Below, piece after piece: positions 31,500 through 40,910 of a stretch of 64,000 nt of DNA (position 1 is the stretch's first letter; the number at the start of each line of letters is the position of its first letter). The stretch spans positions 112,372 to 176,371 of the forward strand of contig JAPKHK010000002.1 of NCBI GenBank assembly GCA_026646885.1. The letters are read 5' to 3'. The DNA comes from Casimicrobiaceae bacterium. Lineage in GTDB: Bacteria; Pseudomonadota; Gammaproteobacteria; Burkholderiales; Casimicrobiaceae. Position numbers and translations under genes: made by a program. The notes under the pieces are model-generated. The model worked only from the letters and a program-made list of their open reading frames with translations, did no database searches and had not been told where the DNA came from.

Positions 31500-32582
31500 C
31501 TAGACCCGCAAGAGCGAGCGCTCACCGAAAAGCGGCGAGGCCAGATCGGGCGCGTCGCGGCATTCGCGGTATTCGCGGTGGTACTGCATCAGTCGCTCCA
31601 CTTCGTGACAAGAGCCGAAAATGAATGGCACTCGCTGGTGCAGGGTCTCTGGGTCGATGTCGAGCACGCGCATGCGTCCGGTGCTCGCGCTACCGCCGGC
31701 TTGCTCGATCAGATAGGCGACCGGGTTCACTTCATAGAGGAGGCGCAGGCGCCCGCCCTGCGGTCGCAACCGCTCGTCGATCGGATAGAGGTAAACGCCG
31801 CCGCGGGTCAGTACACGGTAGGCTTCCGCTACCAGCGAGGCGAACCAGCGGGTGTTGAAGTCCCGGCCGCGCGGGCCGTTCTTGCCCGCCTGGCATTCCT
31901 CGACGTAGCGGCGTACGGGCGGCTCCCAGAAGCGTGCATTGGAACCGTTGATGGCATATTCGCTGGTGTCCTTGGGAATGGCGAGTTGTGCCTGGGTAAG
32001 CACAAACTCGCCGATCTGCCGATCCAGGGTGTACACATCCACGCCCTGGCCTGCGGAAAGCACGAGCAGCGTAGCCGGTCCATAGAGCGCAAAGCCGGCG
32101 GCCACTTGCGCGTCTCCCGCTTGCAGGTACTCCCGGGGTGCGACCTCGGTGGTTGCCGCAGTGCGCCGCAGTACCGAGAAGATGGTTCCAACGCTGACAT
32201 TGGCGTCAACTCCCGCGGAGCCATCAAGAGGATCGAAGAGCAGAAGGTAGTCGCCGCGCGGCAGGGAGCGTGGCACCGGGAGCGCTTCGGGAAGTTCCTC
32301 GGAAGCGAGGCCGGCCAAGTGCCCGCTCCACAGGCCGGATTCCACCAAGAGGGTATTGGCGAAGACGTCAAGTTTCTTCTGTGTTTCCCCCTGCACGTTG
32401 ACTTCGCCATCGCCAGAGTTGCCTAGCCGGCCTTCGAGCGCAGCCCGCTCGACGGCGCTGGCGATCACCTTGCAACTCGCGGCCACATCGGCGATGAGCG
32501 CGGCCAGTTCCTCGTCCATTCCGCGAGGGGTTCGAATCTGCTCGCGCAGGCACTGGCGCAACGTTTTGAATCGGGTAGTCAT
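31500..32582 (-). CDS. cbbF: class I fructose-1,6-bisphosphatase
   Basis: A 360-residue sugar phosphatase removing the C1 phosphate of fructose 1,6-bisphosphate in the Calvin cycle or gluconeogenesis. The class I signatures are LLLFDPLDGSAGVDANVSVG (metal-binding Asp residues) and SEYAINGSNARFW, plus the GGVYLYPID and GRLRLLYEVNP blocks. AGGAGG ahead of the ATG at 32582 supports that start. It sits between cbbM and prk in the operon and follows cbbM by 26 nt. Confidence 0.96.
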   Translation of the reverse strand: MTTRFKTLRQCLREQIRTPRGMDEELAALIADVAASCKVIASAVERAALEGRLGNSGDGEVNVQGETQKKLDVFANTLLVESGLWSGHLAGLASEELPEALPVPRSLPRGDYLLLFDPLDGSAGVDANVSVGTIFSVLRRTAATTEVAPREYLQAGDAQVAAGFALYGPATLLVLSAGQGVDVYTLDRQIGEFVLTQAQLAIPKDTSEYAINGSNARFWEPPVRRYVEECQAGKNGPRGRDFNTRWFASLVAEAYRVLTRGGVYLYPIDERLRPQGGRLRLLYEVNPVAYLIEQAGGSASTGRMRVLDIDPETLHQRVPFIFGSCHEVERLMQYHREYRECRDAPDLASPLFGERSLLRV

Positions 32583-32608
32583 GGGTTGTCCTCCTGTAAG
32601 GTGTGGGT

Positions 32609-33988
32609 TCATGCAGCCAGGCCCAGCACTTGTCGCCAGCTTGGAAAGAGGCGATCTGCGTCATGGGGGAAAGACTCGAAAGCCCGCGCAAATTCCCGAT
32701 GCTGGCGTGCCCAGGCGAGAGGATCCGCCTCGGCCCTCCAGCACGCGTAGGCTTGCCGCAAGCTGATCGCACCGGCCGCCGGGCCGTCGATGTGCCCATA
32801 GGCGCCGCCTCCGGCGGTGCCGATGACGTTGCCGTGGCCCAAATTCTCGAAAAAGCCGGGCAGGCGCAGTGCGTTCATGCCCCCAGAGATGATCGGCGTG
32901 GTCGGCTTCATGCCGTACCATTCCTGGTGATAGGCGGGTCCGGTGAAGCTGTCGCGTTCGATGACATAAGCGCTGGCACGATCATCCTTGTCGCCTTCCA
33001 TCTTGCCGTAGCCCATGGTGCCTACGTGTATGCCGGACGCGCCCTGCAAGCGGGACATCTTGGCGAGCACATACGCGGTATAACCCCGCTTGGCGCTGGG
33101 CGAAGTCACCGCACCGTGACCCGCGCGGTGGTAGTGCAGGAATTGTGCCGGGTATTGGCGCCGCGCAGTGGTCACCGCGCCGGGACCGCCAACGTAGCCA
33201 TCAACCAGAAAGGCGAGCTTGTCGGCATCGGGCCCGAAAGTGCCTAGCGCAAAATCGGCGCGGGCGCACATTTCGAAGTGGTCATCGGCGGTGATGTTCA
33301 CTGAAAAGAGCTTGGCTTGGCCGGTTTCGTCCATCGCGCGCTTCATCGCGTCGTAGACCAAGGGTAGCGTCGCCTTGAAAGGCGCGAACACCTGGTTGCC
33401 TTGCGGCTCGTCGTTCTTGATGAAGTCTCCGCCGAGCCAGAACTCATATGCCGCCCGCGCGAACGGCTCGGGGCGCAGACCCAGTTTGGGTTTGATGATG
33501 GTGCCGGCGATGTAGCCGCCGTCATTCACCGAGCGCCCGAGAATGCGCCACAGATCGGCGATGCCTTTGGCGGGGCCGTCGAAGAGCTGAATGGCACGCG
33601 GTGGCATGTAGAAGTCGTACATCTTGGCGTGCTCGATGTCGCCCATGCCCTGGTTGTTGCCGATCGTGAGCGTGAGGAAGGACACCATCATCATTCGCCC
33701 ATCGGTGATGTTGCGATCGAACAATTCGATCGGGTAGGCGATGCGCATGTCCTCGCGTGCCTCGTCGATGTGATAGACGATGGCGTCCACGCCCCGGGTG
33801 AAGGCGTCCGTGGTCGCGACTTCGACATTGGTTCCGGTCGACGACTCCGCCGCAAAGTGCGCCGCCGCTTCGAGGTAGCGGTATCCTGATTTGGGTTTCA
33901 TGCGATAGGCGCACAGAACGTGCCGACCCTCGGCAATCAGCTCCGCTTCCTCAAGCGAAAGATCCGCATAGCGCTTCGACTGGTCCAT
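32609..33988 (-). CDS. cbbM: ribulose-1,5-bisphosphate carboxylase, form II
   Basis: A 459-residue form II RuBisCO, the CO2-fixing enzyme of the Calvin cycle; form II has no small subunit. Catalytic residues fall at the Rhodospirillum numbering: Lys166 (IIKPKLG), Lys191 (carbamylated, in [12 protein letters not shown] with Asp193 and Glu194) and loop-6 Lys329 ([11 protein letters not shown]). The N-terminus [12 protein letters not shown] is typical. Form II enzymes favour high CO2 and low O2, suggesting fixation under suboxic conditions. ACGGAGAG precedes the ATG. Divergent to cbbR. No cbbL, cbbS, cbbQ or cbbO is visible. Confidence 0.98.
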   Translation of the reverse strand: MDQSKRYADLSLEEAELIAEGRHVLCAYRMKPKSGYRYLEAAAHFAAESSTGTNVEVATTDAFTRGVDAIVYHIDEAREDMRIAYPIELFDRNITDGRMMMVSFLTLTIGNNQGMGDIEHAKMYDFYMPPRAIQLFDGPAKGIADLWRILGRSVNDGGYIAGTIIKPKLGLRPEPFARAAYEFWLGGDFIKNDEPQGNQVFAPFKATLPLVYDAMKRAMDETGQAKLFSVNITADDHFEMCARADFALGTFGPDADKLAFLVDGYVGGPGAVTTARRQYPAQFLHYHRAGHGAVTSPSAKRGYTAYVLAKMSRLQGASGIHVGTMGYGKMEGDKDDRASAYVIERDSFTGPAYHQEWYGMKPTTPIISGGMNALRLPGFFENLGHGNVIGTAGGGAYGHIDGPAAGAISLRQAYACWRAEADPLAWARQHREFARAFESFPHDADRLFPSWRQVLGLAA

Positions 33989-34338
33989 GATGTGCTCTCC
34001 GTTCGGGTCCGGGCGATGATGTCAGTCGCATCATGGGCTGGATCGTGCATAAAGAGAAATCACGTTTTATTATTGTGATCATAAGATATACTCCCAAATT
34101 GCACTATCCGCCAGGAGGCGGTCGCGAGCTCATCCATAAGGAGAATTCCAAATAGCCTTTTGGGAGGATAAGATGCCAAGTTAGGCGCTCCCGGCAGGGG
34201 TCTGGCGGGGCTAGTTTCGGGTATGCGCGGCGTCGCGGCAGATTGCGCTCACCGCTTCGCTCGCGCGGGGGCGCGAGTGGGGCGCGACATTGATCGGCGC
34301 CTCGAGTGGCACCACAGGGGCAAGAGAAGGAGACTCCC
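33989..34338. promoter_or_regulatory. cbbM-cbbR divergent control region
   Basis: A 350-nt region between the divergent genes, with an AT-rich stretch (about 34045-34100) next to cbbM in otherwise GC-rich DNA. This stretch should hold the CbbR operator and cbbM promoter. It carries TTAT-N10-ATAA at 34067-34084 and the inverted repeat listed separately. The cbbR-proximal half has no clear promoter. Confidence 0.6.
34059..34079. promoter_or_regulatory. candidate CbbR binding site
   Basis: The inverted repeat ATCAC-N11-GTGAT is a 21-bp dyad in the AT-rich part of the cbb control region, about 70-90 bp ahead of cbbM. LysR regulators bind interrupted dyads with a T-N11-A core, and the dyad contains several such pairs. 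Confidence 0.45.
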
Positions 34339-35268
34339 TTGAGCCTCAAGCACGTTACCCTCCGGCAGCTCCGCGTTTTCGAAGCCGTGGCGCGCCGTCT
34401 GTCCTACTCCCGCGCGGCCGAGGAGCTGCATTTGACGCAACCGGCGGTCTCGATGCAGGTCGGTGCGCTAGAGGAATTGGCAGGCTTGCCGCTCATCGAG
34501 CAAACCGGCAAGCGCATTACCCTGACGGGGGCGGGCGAGGAACTCGCCAAGCTCGCGCAGCGGCTGGCGCTGGAACTGCGCGCCGCAGAAGAGAACCTTG
34601 CCGCCTGGCGAGGCGCGGAGAGCGGCCGCTTGCAGATCGGAGTGGTCAGTACCGCGAAGTACTTTGCACCCGCGTTGCTGGCTGAATTTCGGCACCGGCA
34701 CCCGGGCATCGAACTCTCCCTTTCGGTGAACAATCGCAGCGTGGTGGTAAAACAGCTCGCCAACAACGAGATTGACCTGGCGCTGATGGGTAGTCCTCCG
34801 CGGGACTTCGAAACCGTTGCCGAGCGCTTTGCCGAACATCCGCTCGTGTTCATCGCGCCGCCGGAGCATCCCTTGGCCAAGAAGCGCCGCGTCAGCGCCG
34901 CGCAGGTCGCCGCGGAGACACTCCTCATACGCGAGCCAGGGTCAGGCACGCGGGGGGCGCTCGAGCGCTTTCTCGAAGAGCATCAACTCAAGCCGCAGAC
35001 CACCATCGAGTTAGGTAGCAATGAAACGATCAAGCAGGCGGTGATGGCAGGCTTGGGGATCGCCTTCATCTCTGAGCATACCATCGGTCTGGAGCGGCAG
35101 GTCGGGCGTCTGGTGCGCCTCGCCGTGACGGGCACGCCACTCAAGCGAGGCTGGCATCTGGTCTTTCGCGCGGACAAGCGCATGATGCCTGTGGCTAGCG
35201 CGTTCCAGGACTTCATCAGGGCGGAAGGGGCGCGCTTACTCAAGGCGAAGGTGGGTGGGGCGGGCTAG
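34339..35268 (+). CDS. cbbR: LysR family regulator of CO2 fixation (CbbR)
   Basis: A 309-residue LysR regulator with the winged HTH at about residues 5-60 (LRQLRVFEAVARRLSYSRAA, then QPAVSMQVGALEE) and a periplasmic-binding-like effector domain. CbbR activates cbb operons in response to metabolites such as RuBP or NADPH. The divergent position beside cbbM supports the call. The start is probably a TTG at 34339, where GAGAAGGAG precedes; an upstream ATG at 34306 has no such site. Its TAG shares the palindrome CTAG with the stop of the convergent GFA gene. Confidence 0.93.
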   Translation: MSLKHVTLRQLRVFEAVARRLSYSRAAEELHLTQPAVSMQVGALEELAGLPLIEQTGKRITLTGAGEELAKLAQRLALELRAAEENLAAWRGAESGRLQIGVVSTAKYFAPALLAEFRHRHPGIELSLSVNNRSVVVKQLANNEIDLALMGSPPRDFETVAERFAEHPLVFIAPPEHPLAKKRRVSAAQVAAETLLIREPGSGTRGALERFLEEHQLKPQTTIELGSNETIKQAVMAGLGIAFISEHTIGLERQVGRLVRLAVTGTPLKRGWHLVFRADKRMMPVASAFQDFIRAEGARLLKAKVGGAG

Positions 35269-35783
35269 TCGATGCCCCGCTCGGCGCGATAGGCCTTGAT
35301 TCTTGGCGCCAGCTGCTGGTAACGCGCCAAGCTCTCCCGCGGCCAATAGTCCCGGCGGTCGTAATACTCGGGCAGGACTGGGACGCCACCTGCGAGGTTT
35401 ACCCACGGCTGTTTGGACGCGGCAAAAATGTGTATGTCCGGTGGCACACGGTCCGGATCGTCGAGCGTGCCCACGCGCACGAAAGCGACCAGCGGGCCGG
35501 CGCCGGCGTAATGACTCCAGAGCGCGATCTGGCAGTCGGGACAGCGTGCGATGGTTTGCCCCAGTCCGCTGGCGGAAGGAGTGAGCTTGAATCGCGGCTG
35601 ACCGGCAAGAAGGCGCAAATGTTCGGTCTCGATCATGGCATTGAGGGCAAAGGCCCCACCGGTCTCGCGCTGGCACCACCGGCAATGGCAGCAATGCACG
35701 AACAGCGGGTGCGCCAGCAGGCTGTAGCGGACGCCGCGACAATCGCAACCGCCTTCGATAGGAGCAAAGGAGCCAAGGTCCAT
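35265..35783 (-). CDS. GFA family protein (glutathione-dependent formaldehyde-activating/CENP-V fold)
   Basis: A 172-residue zinc-binding protein. Cys pairs lie in GGCDCRGVRY, HCCHCRWCQRETGG and RCPDCQIALW, the usual GFA ligand pattern. Specific function is unknown for most members. The ATG at 35783 is placed just before the first Cys motif; the open frame runs further upstream but overlaps the LysE-type gene in another frame. It is downstream of the LysE-type gene by 38 nt and may be cotranscribed with it. Confidence 0.85.
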   Translation of the reverse strand: MDLGSFAPIEGGCDCRGVRYSLLAHPLFVHCCHCRWCQRETGGAFALNAMIETEHLRLLAGQPRFKLTPSASGLGQTIARCPDCQIALWSHYAGAGPLVAFVRVGTLDDPDRVPPDIHIFAASKQPWVNLAGGVPVLPEYYDRRDYWPRESLARYQQLAPRIKAYRAERGID

Positions 35784-35821
35784 GCTGCGTCTGCGGGGGA
35801 GGGCGGGCCGAACTGGTCGAC

Positions 35822-36442
35822 TCAACGATTGCTGGCCGCCAGCTTCACGCCAAAGCCCAGGAGTGCCACGCCGGCCGCGCGCGTTGCCCATAGCCGGGCC
35901 TGGGGCCAGGATTTCAGCCGGCGGGCGACCGCGTTGCCCATCAGCACCAAGCCCGCCTGATAGAGCAGGGAAAGAAGCGTGACATGGACCATCATCGCTG
36001 CCAGGGTGCTCGGACTCGCCCCTTCGCGCAAGAATAAGGGGAAGAAGGCCACAAAAAACAAGACCACTTTCGGGTTGGTGAGGCTGACGAAAAACGCCTG
36101 GCGCAAGTAGACCCAGCCACTGCGCCGCGGCTCGACAGGGGTGGCGCCGGTGGCGTAACGAGTACGCAAGAGCTGCCAACCCATCCAGGCGAGGTAAGCG
36201 GCGCCAAACCATTGCAGCCCCTGAAAGAGTAGTGGATAGGCCTGCATCACTGCCGCGAGTCCGGCTACCGCAGCCATCATATAGAGGAAGTCGCCTGCCA
36301 GCGTACCCAGGACCGCGCCGAGACCGGCGCCAACGCCATTGCGGGCAGTCGCGTTGAGAATGGCGATGGTTCCTGGCCCCGGCACGAGTTGGAAGACCAA
36401 GATGGCCAGCACGAAGCTGGCATAGTTGTGTATGTCGAACAT
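35822..36442 (-). CDS. LysE/RhtB family amino-acid exporter
   Basis: A 206-residue inner-membrane exporter with about six TM segments. [22 protein letters not shown] matches the VPGPxxx signature of the family, followed by [18 protein letters not shown]. The substrate (amino acids or related metabolites) is not specified by the sequence. The start at 36442 ([10 protein letters not shown]) is chosen from the family N-terminus; 24 further codons upstream are not conserved. Confidence 0.9.
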   Translation of the reverse strand: MFDIHNYASFVLAILVFQLVPGPGTIAILNATARNGVGAGLGAVLGTLAGDFLYMMAAVAGLAAVMQAYPLLFQGLQWFGAAYLAWMGWQLLRTRYATGATPVEPRRSGWVYLRQAFFVSLTNPKVVLFFVAFFPLFLREGASPSTLAAMMVHVTLLSLLYQAGLVLMGNAVARRLKSWPQARLWATRAAGVALLGFGVKLAASNR

Positions 36443-36521
36443 GGCGCCGCTCGAATTCCGTGTTCGGGCATGATAGCACCCGCTTTTTTGAGCGCCGCAC
36501 CCGAAAAAGCGCATTTTAGGC

Positions 36522-36551
36522 TTGTCGCGAACCTCTGCACCGGGTTAAAAT
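36522..36551 (+). promoter_or_regulatory. probable rpsO promoter
   Basis: TTGTCG at 36522-36527, 18-nt spacer, TAAAAT at 36546-36551, about 40 nt before the S15 start. Confidence 0.6.
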
Positions 36552-36589
36552 GCCCGGCTTCCAAAAGGACATTCCGAGGATTGGCAAAA

Positions 36590-36859
36590 ATGGCTGTAAC
36601 CACCGCTGACAAAGCCCGTGTGGTCGCCGAATATCAGCGCGGCAGGGGCGACACCGGCTCGCCCGAAGTTCAGGTGGCATTGTTGACCACGCGTATCAAC
36701 GGCCTTACCGAGCACTTCAAGGCCAACGTCAAGGATCACCACTCGCGCCGCGGCCTGCTGCGCATGGTGAGCCGCCGACGCAAGCTGCTCGACTATCTCA
36801 AGAGCTGCAACGTCGATAGCTACCGCGCGCTAATCGAGCGTCTCGGGCTGCGCAAGTAA
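36590..36859 (+). CDS. rpsO: 30S ribosomal protein S15
   Basis: An 89-residue 30S protein binding 16S rRNA in the platform. The sequence carries [40 protein letters not shown] and the normal C-terminal LIERLGLRK. Upstream are GAGGA and a promoter. It is followed 268 nt later by pnp, the standard rpsO-pnp order, with a hairpin between them. Confidence 0.97.
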   Translation: MAVTTADKARVVAEYQRGRGDTGSPEVQVALLTTRINGLTEHFKANVKDHHSRRGLLRMVSRRRKLLDYLKSCNVDSYRALIERLGLRK

Positions 36860-37073
36860 GCGCTTGTGAATCAGTCGACTGCGCGATTCGATAGCTTCGT
36901 TGGGCGGTGCTCTCTCCTCGCCTATCCATTTGATATGTCTCGTCGCTGCGCTCCGTCCGTTTCGCACTCGGATCGCTCGCTACGATTTCTTCGCAAGCGC
37001 TAAGTCGTCCGCGCGGCGTTCGCTGCACCTGCCCATGTCCGATTCCGCGCCAGCGAATCTCTCCATCGCCGCG

Positions 37074-37110
37074 AATGGCTGCGCCCCGTGCGCGGCCATT
37101 TTGCTTTTTT
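37074..37110 (+). terminator. terminator/attenuator between rpsO and pnp
   Basis: An 11-bp stem (AATGGCTGCGC with GCGCGGCCATT, one G-T pair, loop CCCGT) is followed by TTGCTTTTTT, only 17 nt before the pnp start. A terminator so close to the start could serve as an attenuator for pnp. Between rpsO and this hairpin (36860-37073) I see no gene. Confidence 0.7.
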
Positions 37111-37127
37111 GAATACGAGGTCAACAA

Positions 37128-39263
37128 GTGTCAACTCCCACTGCAACTAAACGATCCATCGCCTACGGCCAGCACACCCTGACTCTGGAAACCGGTGAAA
37201 TCGCCCGCCAGGCGGGCGGCGCCGTGATGGTGCGGCTCGACGACACCGTGGTGCTGGTCACCGTGGTCGCAGCGCGCAATGCCAAGCCGGGGCAGGATTT
37301 TTTCCCGCTCACCGTCGATTATCAGGAAAAAACCTACGCTGCCGGACGCATTCCCGGCGGATTCTTCAAGCGCGAAGGCCGCCCATCGGAGAAGGAAACG
37401 CTCACCTCGCGGCTCATTGACCGCCCCTTGCGGCCGCTTTTCCCCGATGGCTTCTACAACGAGGTGCAAGTCATTGCGACGGTGATGTCGGTCGACCCGG
37501 AAATCGACCCTGACATTCCCGCCCTGATCGGCGCCTCTGCCGCCGTCGCCATCGCCGGCATCCCTTTCAACGGGCCTATCGGTGCCGCGCGCGTTGGCTA
37601 CCTCGACGGCCAATATGTGCTGAACCCGACTTCCACACAGCTCAAAACCTCGCAGCTCGACCTGGTGGTGGCCGGGACCGAGCGTGCAGTGCTGATGGTG
37701 GAATCCGAGGCCGACGAGCTTTCGGAAGAAGTGATGCTGGGCGCGGTGGTGTTCGGGCACCAGCAGATGCAGGCCGTCATCGACATGATCCACGATTTGG
37801 TGGAAGAGGCAGGCAAGACTGAATGGGATTGGACGCCGCCCGCCAAAGACACCGCGCTGATCGATCGGGTCAAGGCGATCGCCGAAGCGCCCCTGCGCGA
37901 AGCCTTTCGGCTACGGCAGAAGCAGGCTCGGTCGCAGCGCCTGGATGAAATCGGCAACCAGGCGCTGGCCGAAATCGTTGGCGATTCCGGTGACGCCAAC
38001 CTCGCCAACCACGTCAAGAACATCCTCTTCGACATTGAGTCGCAAATCGTCCGGCACCAAATCCTAGATGGTGAGCCGCGCATCGACGGTCGTGACACGC
38101 GGACCGTGCGCCCCATCAGCATTCGCAGCGGCGTGCTGCCGCGCACCCACGGTTCGGCGCTGTTCACCCGCGGAGAGACCCAGGCGCTGGTTACCGCGAC
38201 CCTGGGCACGGCGCGCGACGAGCAGATCATCGACGCGCTGCAGGGCGAATACCGCGAGCGCTTCATGCTCCATTACAACATGCCGCCTTTCGCCACCGGC
38301 GAAACCGGCCGTGTTGGCAGCCCCAAGCGTCGCGAAATAGGCCACGGGCGCTTGGCCAAGCGCGCGCTTCTGGCGGTGCTGCCGCCGCCGGAGGATTTTG
38401 CTTATTCTATGCGTGTGGTTTCGGAAATCACCGAATCCAATGGCTCCAGCTCTATGGCTTCGGTTTGTGGCGGTAGCCTCGCGCTGATGGATGCCGGTGT
38501 GCCTATGAAGGCGCATGTGGCAGGCATTGCCATGGGCCTCATCATGGAAGGCAACCGCGTCGCCGTGCTTACCGACATTCTGGGCGATGAAGATCACCTA
38601 GGAGACATGGATTTCAAGGTTGCAGGCACCGACCGCGGCGTCACCGCGCTGCAGATGGACATCAAAATTCAGGGCATCACCAAAGAAATCATGCAGGCCG
38701 CGCTAGCGCAGGCGCGTGAAGGGCGGATGCACATCCTCGGCCTGATGCAGCAGGCTGTGCCCATGGCACGCCAGGAAATCTCTGTTCATGCGCCGCGCAT
38801 GATGACCTTCAAGATCAATCCGGAGAAGATTCGCGATGTCATCGGTAAGGGCGGGTCGGTGATTCGGGCGCTAACCGAGGAGACCGGCACCTCCATCGAC
38901 ATTCAAGACGATGGCACCATCACCATCGCTTCGGTCAACGCCGATGCTTGCAACCTCGCCAGGAAGCGCATTGAAGAGATCACCGCCGAAGTCGAAGTGG
39001 GCAAAGTCTATGAAGGCACCGTGCTGCGCCTCCTCGATTTCGGTGCCATCGTACAGGTGCTCCCTGGGCGCGACGGCCTGTTGCACATCTCGCAGATTGC
39101 CAACGAGCGTGTGGCCAATGTCTCGGACCATGTTAAGGAGGGGCAGATCGTCAAGGTCAAGGTCATCGAGGCCGACGAGAAAGGCCGCCTGCGCTTGTCT
39201 ATGAAAGCTGTCACCAACGATGCTGCACCTCCTCCTCCGCAGCAGAGTGAGAATGCGGACTGA
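37128..39263 (+). CDS. pnp: polyribonucleotide nucleotidyltransferase (PNPase)
   Basis: A 711-residue phosphorolytic 3'-to-5' exoribonuclease of the degradosome. Two RNase PH domains ([42 protein letters not shown]) flank a helical linker. They are followed by KH (about 555-615, [16 protein letters not shown]) and S1 (about 620-690, [18 protein letters not shown]) domains. The start is a GTG at 37128 with ACGAGG upstream. Length is normal. Confidence 0.97.
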   Translation: MSTPTATKRSIAYGQHTLTLETGEIARQAGGAVMVRLDDTVVLVTVVAARNAKPGQDFFPLTVDYQEKTYAAGRIPGGFFKREGRPSEKETLTSRLIDRPLRPLFPDGFYNEVQVIATVMSVDPEIDPDIPALIGASAAVAIAGIPFNGPIGAARVGYLDGQYVLNPTSTQLKTSQLDLVVAGTERAVLMVESEADELSEEVMLGAVVFGHQQMQAVIDMIHDLVEEAGKTEWDWTPPAKDTALIDRVKAIAEAPLREAFRLRQKQARSQRLDEIGNQALAEIVGDSGDANLANHVKNILFDIESQIVRHQILDGEPRIDGRDTRTVRPISIRSGVLPRTHGSALFTRGETQALVTATLGTARDEQIIDALQGEYRERFMLHYNMPPFATGETGRVGSPKRREIGHGRLAKRALLAVLPPPEDFAYSMRVVSEITESNGSSSMASVCGGSLALMDAGVPMKAHVAGIAMGLIMEGNRVAVLTDILGDEDHLGDMDFKVAGTDRGVTALQMDIKIQGITKEIMQAALAQAREGRMHILGLMQQAVPMARQEISVHAPRMMTFKINPEKIRDVIGKGGSVIRALTEETGTSIDIQDDGTITIASVNADACNLARKRIEEITAEVEVGKVYEGTVLRLLDFGAIVQVLPGRDGLLHISQIANERVANVSDHVKEGQIVKVKVIEADEKGRLRLSMKAVTNDAAPPPPQQSENAD

Positions 39264-39286
39264 GGCACGGAGAATCCAGATTCACT

Positions 39287-39313
39287 GCGCGGCCTTCGGG
39301 CCGCGCGGCTTTT
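39287..39313 (+). terminator. rho-independent terminator of pnp
   Basis: GCGCGGCC-TTCG-GGCCGCGC stem-loop with a UUCG tetraloop followed by GGCTTTT. It lies 24 nt after the pnp stop. Confidence 0.8.
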
Positions 39314-39334
39314 GGTGGCCGAGTCAAGTTGAGA

Positions 39335-40246
39335 TCAGGGCAATTGGTGAGTCGCCCGCAGTGCGGCCCGGCGCTCGGCGAGACAGCGCCGAAAGCTTGC
39401 AAAGCGCGCTTCGCTCACTTGACCGGCGGCGATGGCGTGGCGCAGCGCGCAGCCTGGCTCCTCGCCGTGTGCGCAATCGCGAAAGCGGCACTGACCCAGC
39501 ATCGCCGCGAATTCGCGGAACCCGTTCTCGATTTGCGTCAGGCTCAAGTGGTGCAAGCCGAACTCTTGCATGCCCGGCGAGTCGATCAGCCAGCTTTCCC
39601 CGTCCATCCAAAAGAGCGAAGTGTGCGTCGTGGTGTGCCGTCCGGCGCCCAAGGCTTGGGAGATCTCTGCGGTGCGGGCGCGCGCATCGGGCACCAAGGC
39701 GTTGAGAAGGGTCGACTTGCCCATGCCCGACTGGCCAATCAGTACACTGTGCTGGCCGGCGAGTTCGGGCCGCAGTGCGGCGACGTCACGCTTTGCGCAC
39801 AGCGGCAGCACCCGATAGCCCTGGGCGGCATAGGGCGCGAGTGAGGCCTGGGCGGCCGCAGCTCCGCCCAGATCAATCTTGTTGAGCAGAATCAGGGCGC
39901 GGCAAGCGTTGGCTTCGGTTACCACGAGCCAGCGATCCAGCAACTCGGCGGAAAAAGGCGGGTCGCCCGAGACCACCATCACCACCTGAGTGACGTTGGC
40001 GGCGATCAGTTTTTCCCGGAATTCCGAGGCCCGATAAAACAAGGAGCGCCGAGGTTCGATCGCCTCGATCACCGCTCCCTGATCGTTGTTTGCCAGACGT
40101 ACCCGATCGCCGCAAGTCGGCACTAACTTGCGCCCAAGCACGACCGCCTCGACGCGCTCGCCAGCCGCGAGTTCAACGCCGAAGCGGCGCCCGAATGCCT
40201 GTACCACTAGACCGGCCCTGGCGGCAGCGGCGTTCGAATTCGCCAT
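39335..40246 (-). CDS. rsgA: ribosome small-subunit-dependent GTPase A
   Basis: A 303-residue circularly permuted GTPase that helps mature the 30S subunit. It has an N-terminal OB fold, the G4 motif LNKID before the P-loop GQSGMGKST, then G3 in IDSPGMQEFGL, as expected for the permuted order. A C-terminal zinc finger includes CRFRDCAHGEEPGCAL. The start MANSNAAAARAG at 40246 follows phhB by 7 nt. Confidence 0.94.
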   Translation of the reverse strand: MANSNAAAARAGLVVQAFGRRFGVELAAGERVEAVVLGRKLVPTCGDRVRLANNDQGAVIEAIEPRRSLFYRASEFREKLIAANVTQVVMVVSGDPPFSAELLDRWLVVTEANACRALILLNKIDLGGAAAAQASLAPYAAQGYRVLPLCAKRDVAALRPELAGQHSVLIGQSGMGKSTLLNALVPDARARTAEISQALGAGRHTTTHTSLFWMDGESWLIDSPGMQEFGLHHLSLTQIENGFREFAAMLGQCRFRDCAHGEEPGCALRHAIAAGQVSEARFASFRRCLAERRAALRATHQLP

Positions 40247-40253
40247 GCGCAAG

Positions 40254-40586
40254 TCAACCGGCCACGAGCCGTTCGATCCGCGCGGCACAGATCAAATCGT
40301 TGCGGGTGATCGCCTTGGCGCTGTGGGTGCTGTAGCGCACCTCGCAGACAGCGAAATCCACCCGCAATTCGGGGTGGTGATCGGCTCGTTCGGCGATCCA
40401 GGCGCAAGCGTTGACGAAGGCGATGGTTTCGCGAAAATCGGCAAACGCAAAACGCTTGCACAGGCAATCTTGTTCTACGCGCCAATCCCGCAAGGCCTGC
40501 AAACCCTCGGCAAGAACGGCTGGTTCGGCCGGTGACGCATCGGCGGTGCAGGGTTCCGCAGCCAGGCGCGCCAGGTGTTCACTCAT
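40254..40586 (-). CDS. phhB: 4a-hydroxytetrahydrobiopterin dehydratase
   Basis: A 110-residue pterin-carbinolamine dehydratase. It recycles the pterin cofactor after aromatic hydroxylation; free-living bacteria often have it without a hydroxylase nearby. The ADHHPELRVDF segment (catalytic His pair) and the Phe-rich FAFADFRETIAFVNACA segment are the signature. It sits in a compact rsgA-phhB-cytochrome cluster, overlapping the upstream cytochrome gene by 4 nt. Confidence 0.88.
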   Translation of the reverse strand: MSEHLARLAAEPCTADASPAEPAVLAEGLQALRDWRVEQDCLCKRFAFADFRETIAFVNACAWIAERADHHPELRVDFAVCEVRYSTHSAKAITRNDLICAARIERLVAG

Positions 40587-40891
40587 TGCTTGAGGAAATA
40601 GTACTTGCTGTTGAGATAGGTCGCCAGATGCGCCTCCTCTTCTGGAAACAGCGGCGTCTTGAGCTGACTTCCACAAGCGTGTATCTGCTTGGCGAGTTCT
40701 TCCGCCTTGTGCACGCGGCGCTCCGTCCGAGTGTACAGGGCCTGGGCTTCCCCTTTGACCCAGCGAGCATGGCAGTCAGCGCATTGGCTCTCCACCATGG
40801 CCCGTGCACTCTCGGGGCTGGTGACCTGGCTGCCTTGCGCGACGGACGCAGTTGCCCAGGCCAGCAATAGAGCGGAAAGCAAAGTCCTCAT
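40583..40891 (-). CDS. small monohaem cytochrome c-like protein
   Basis: A 102-residue exported protein with a signal peptide (MRTLLSALLLAWATASVAQG) and one haem-attachment motif, CADCH at residues 37-41. No Met occurs after this motif, so the second axial ligand is probably a His (three candidates: in RRVHKAE, QIHACG and EAHLAT) or is missing. A role in electron transfer is inferred, and the partner is unknown. The ATG at 40891 gives a normal signal peptide; the open frame extends 13 codons further. Confidence 0.75.
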   Translation of the reverse strand: MRTLLSALLLAWATASVAQGSQVTSPESARAMVESQCADCHARWVKGEAQALYTRTERRVHKAEELAKQIHACGSQLKTPLFPEEEAHLATYLNSKYYFLKQ

Positions 40892-40910
40892 CGGTAATCT
40901 CCCTTGCACA

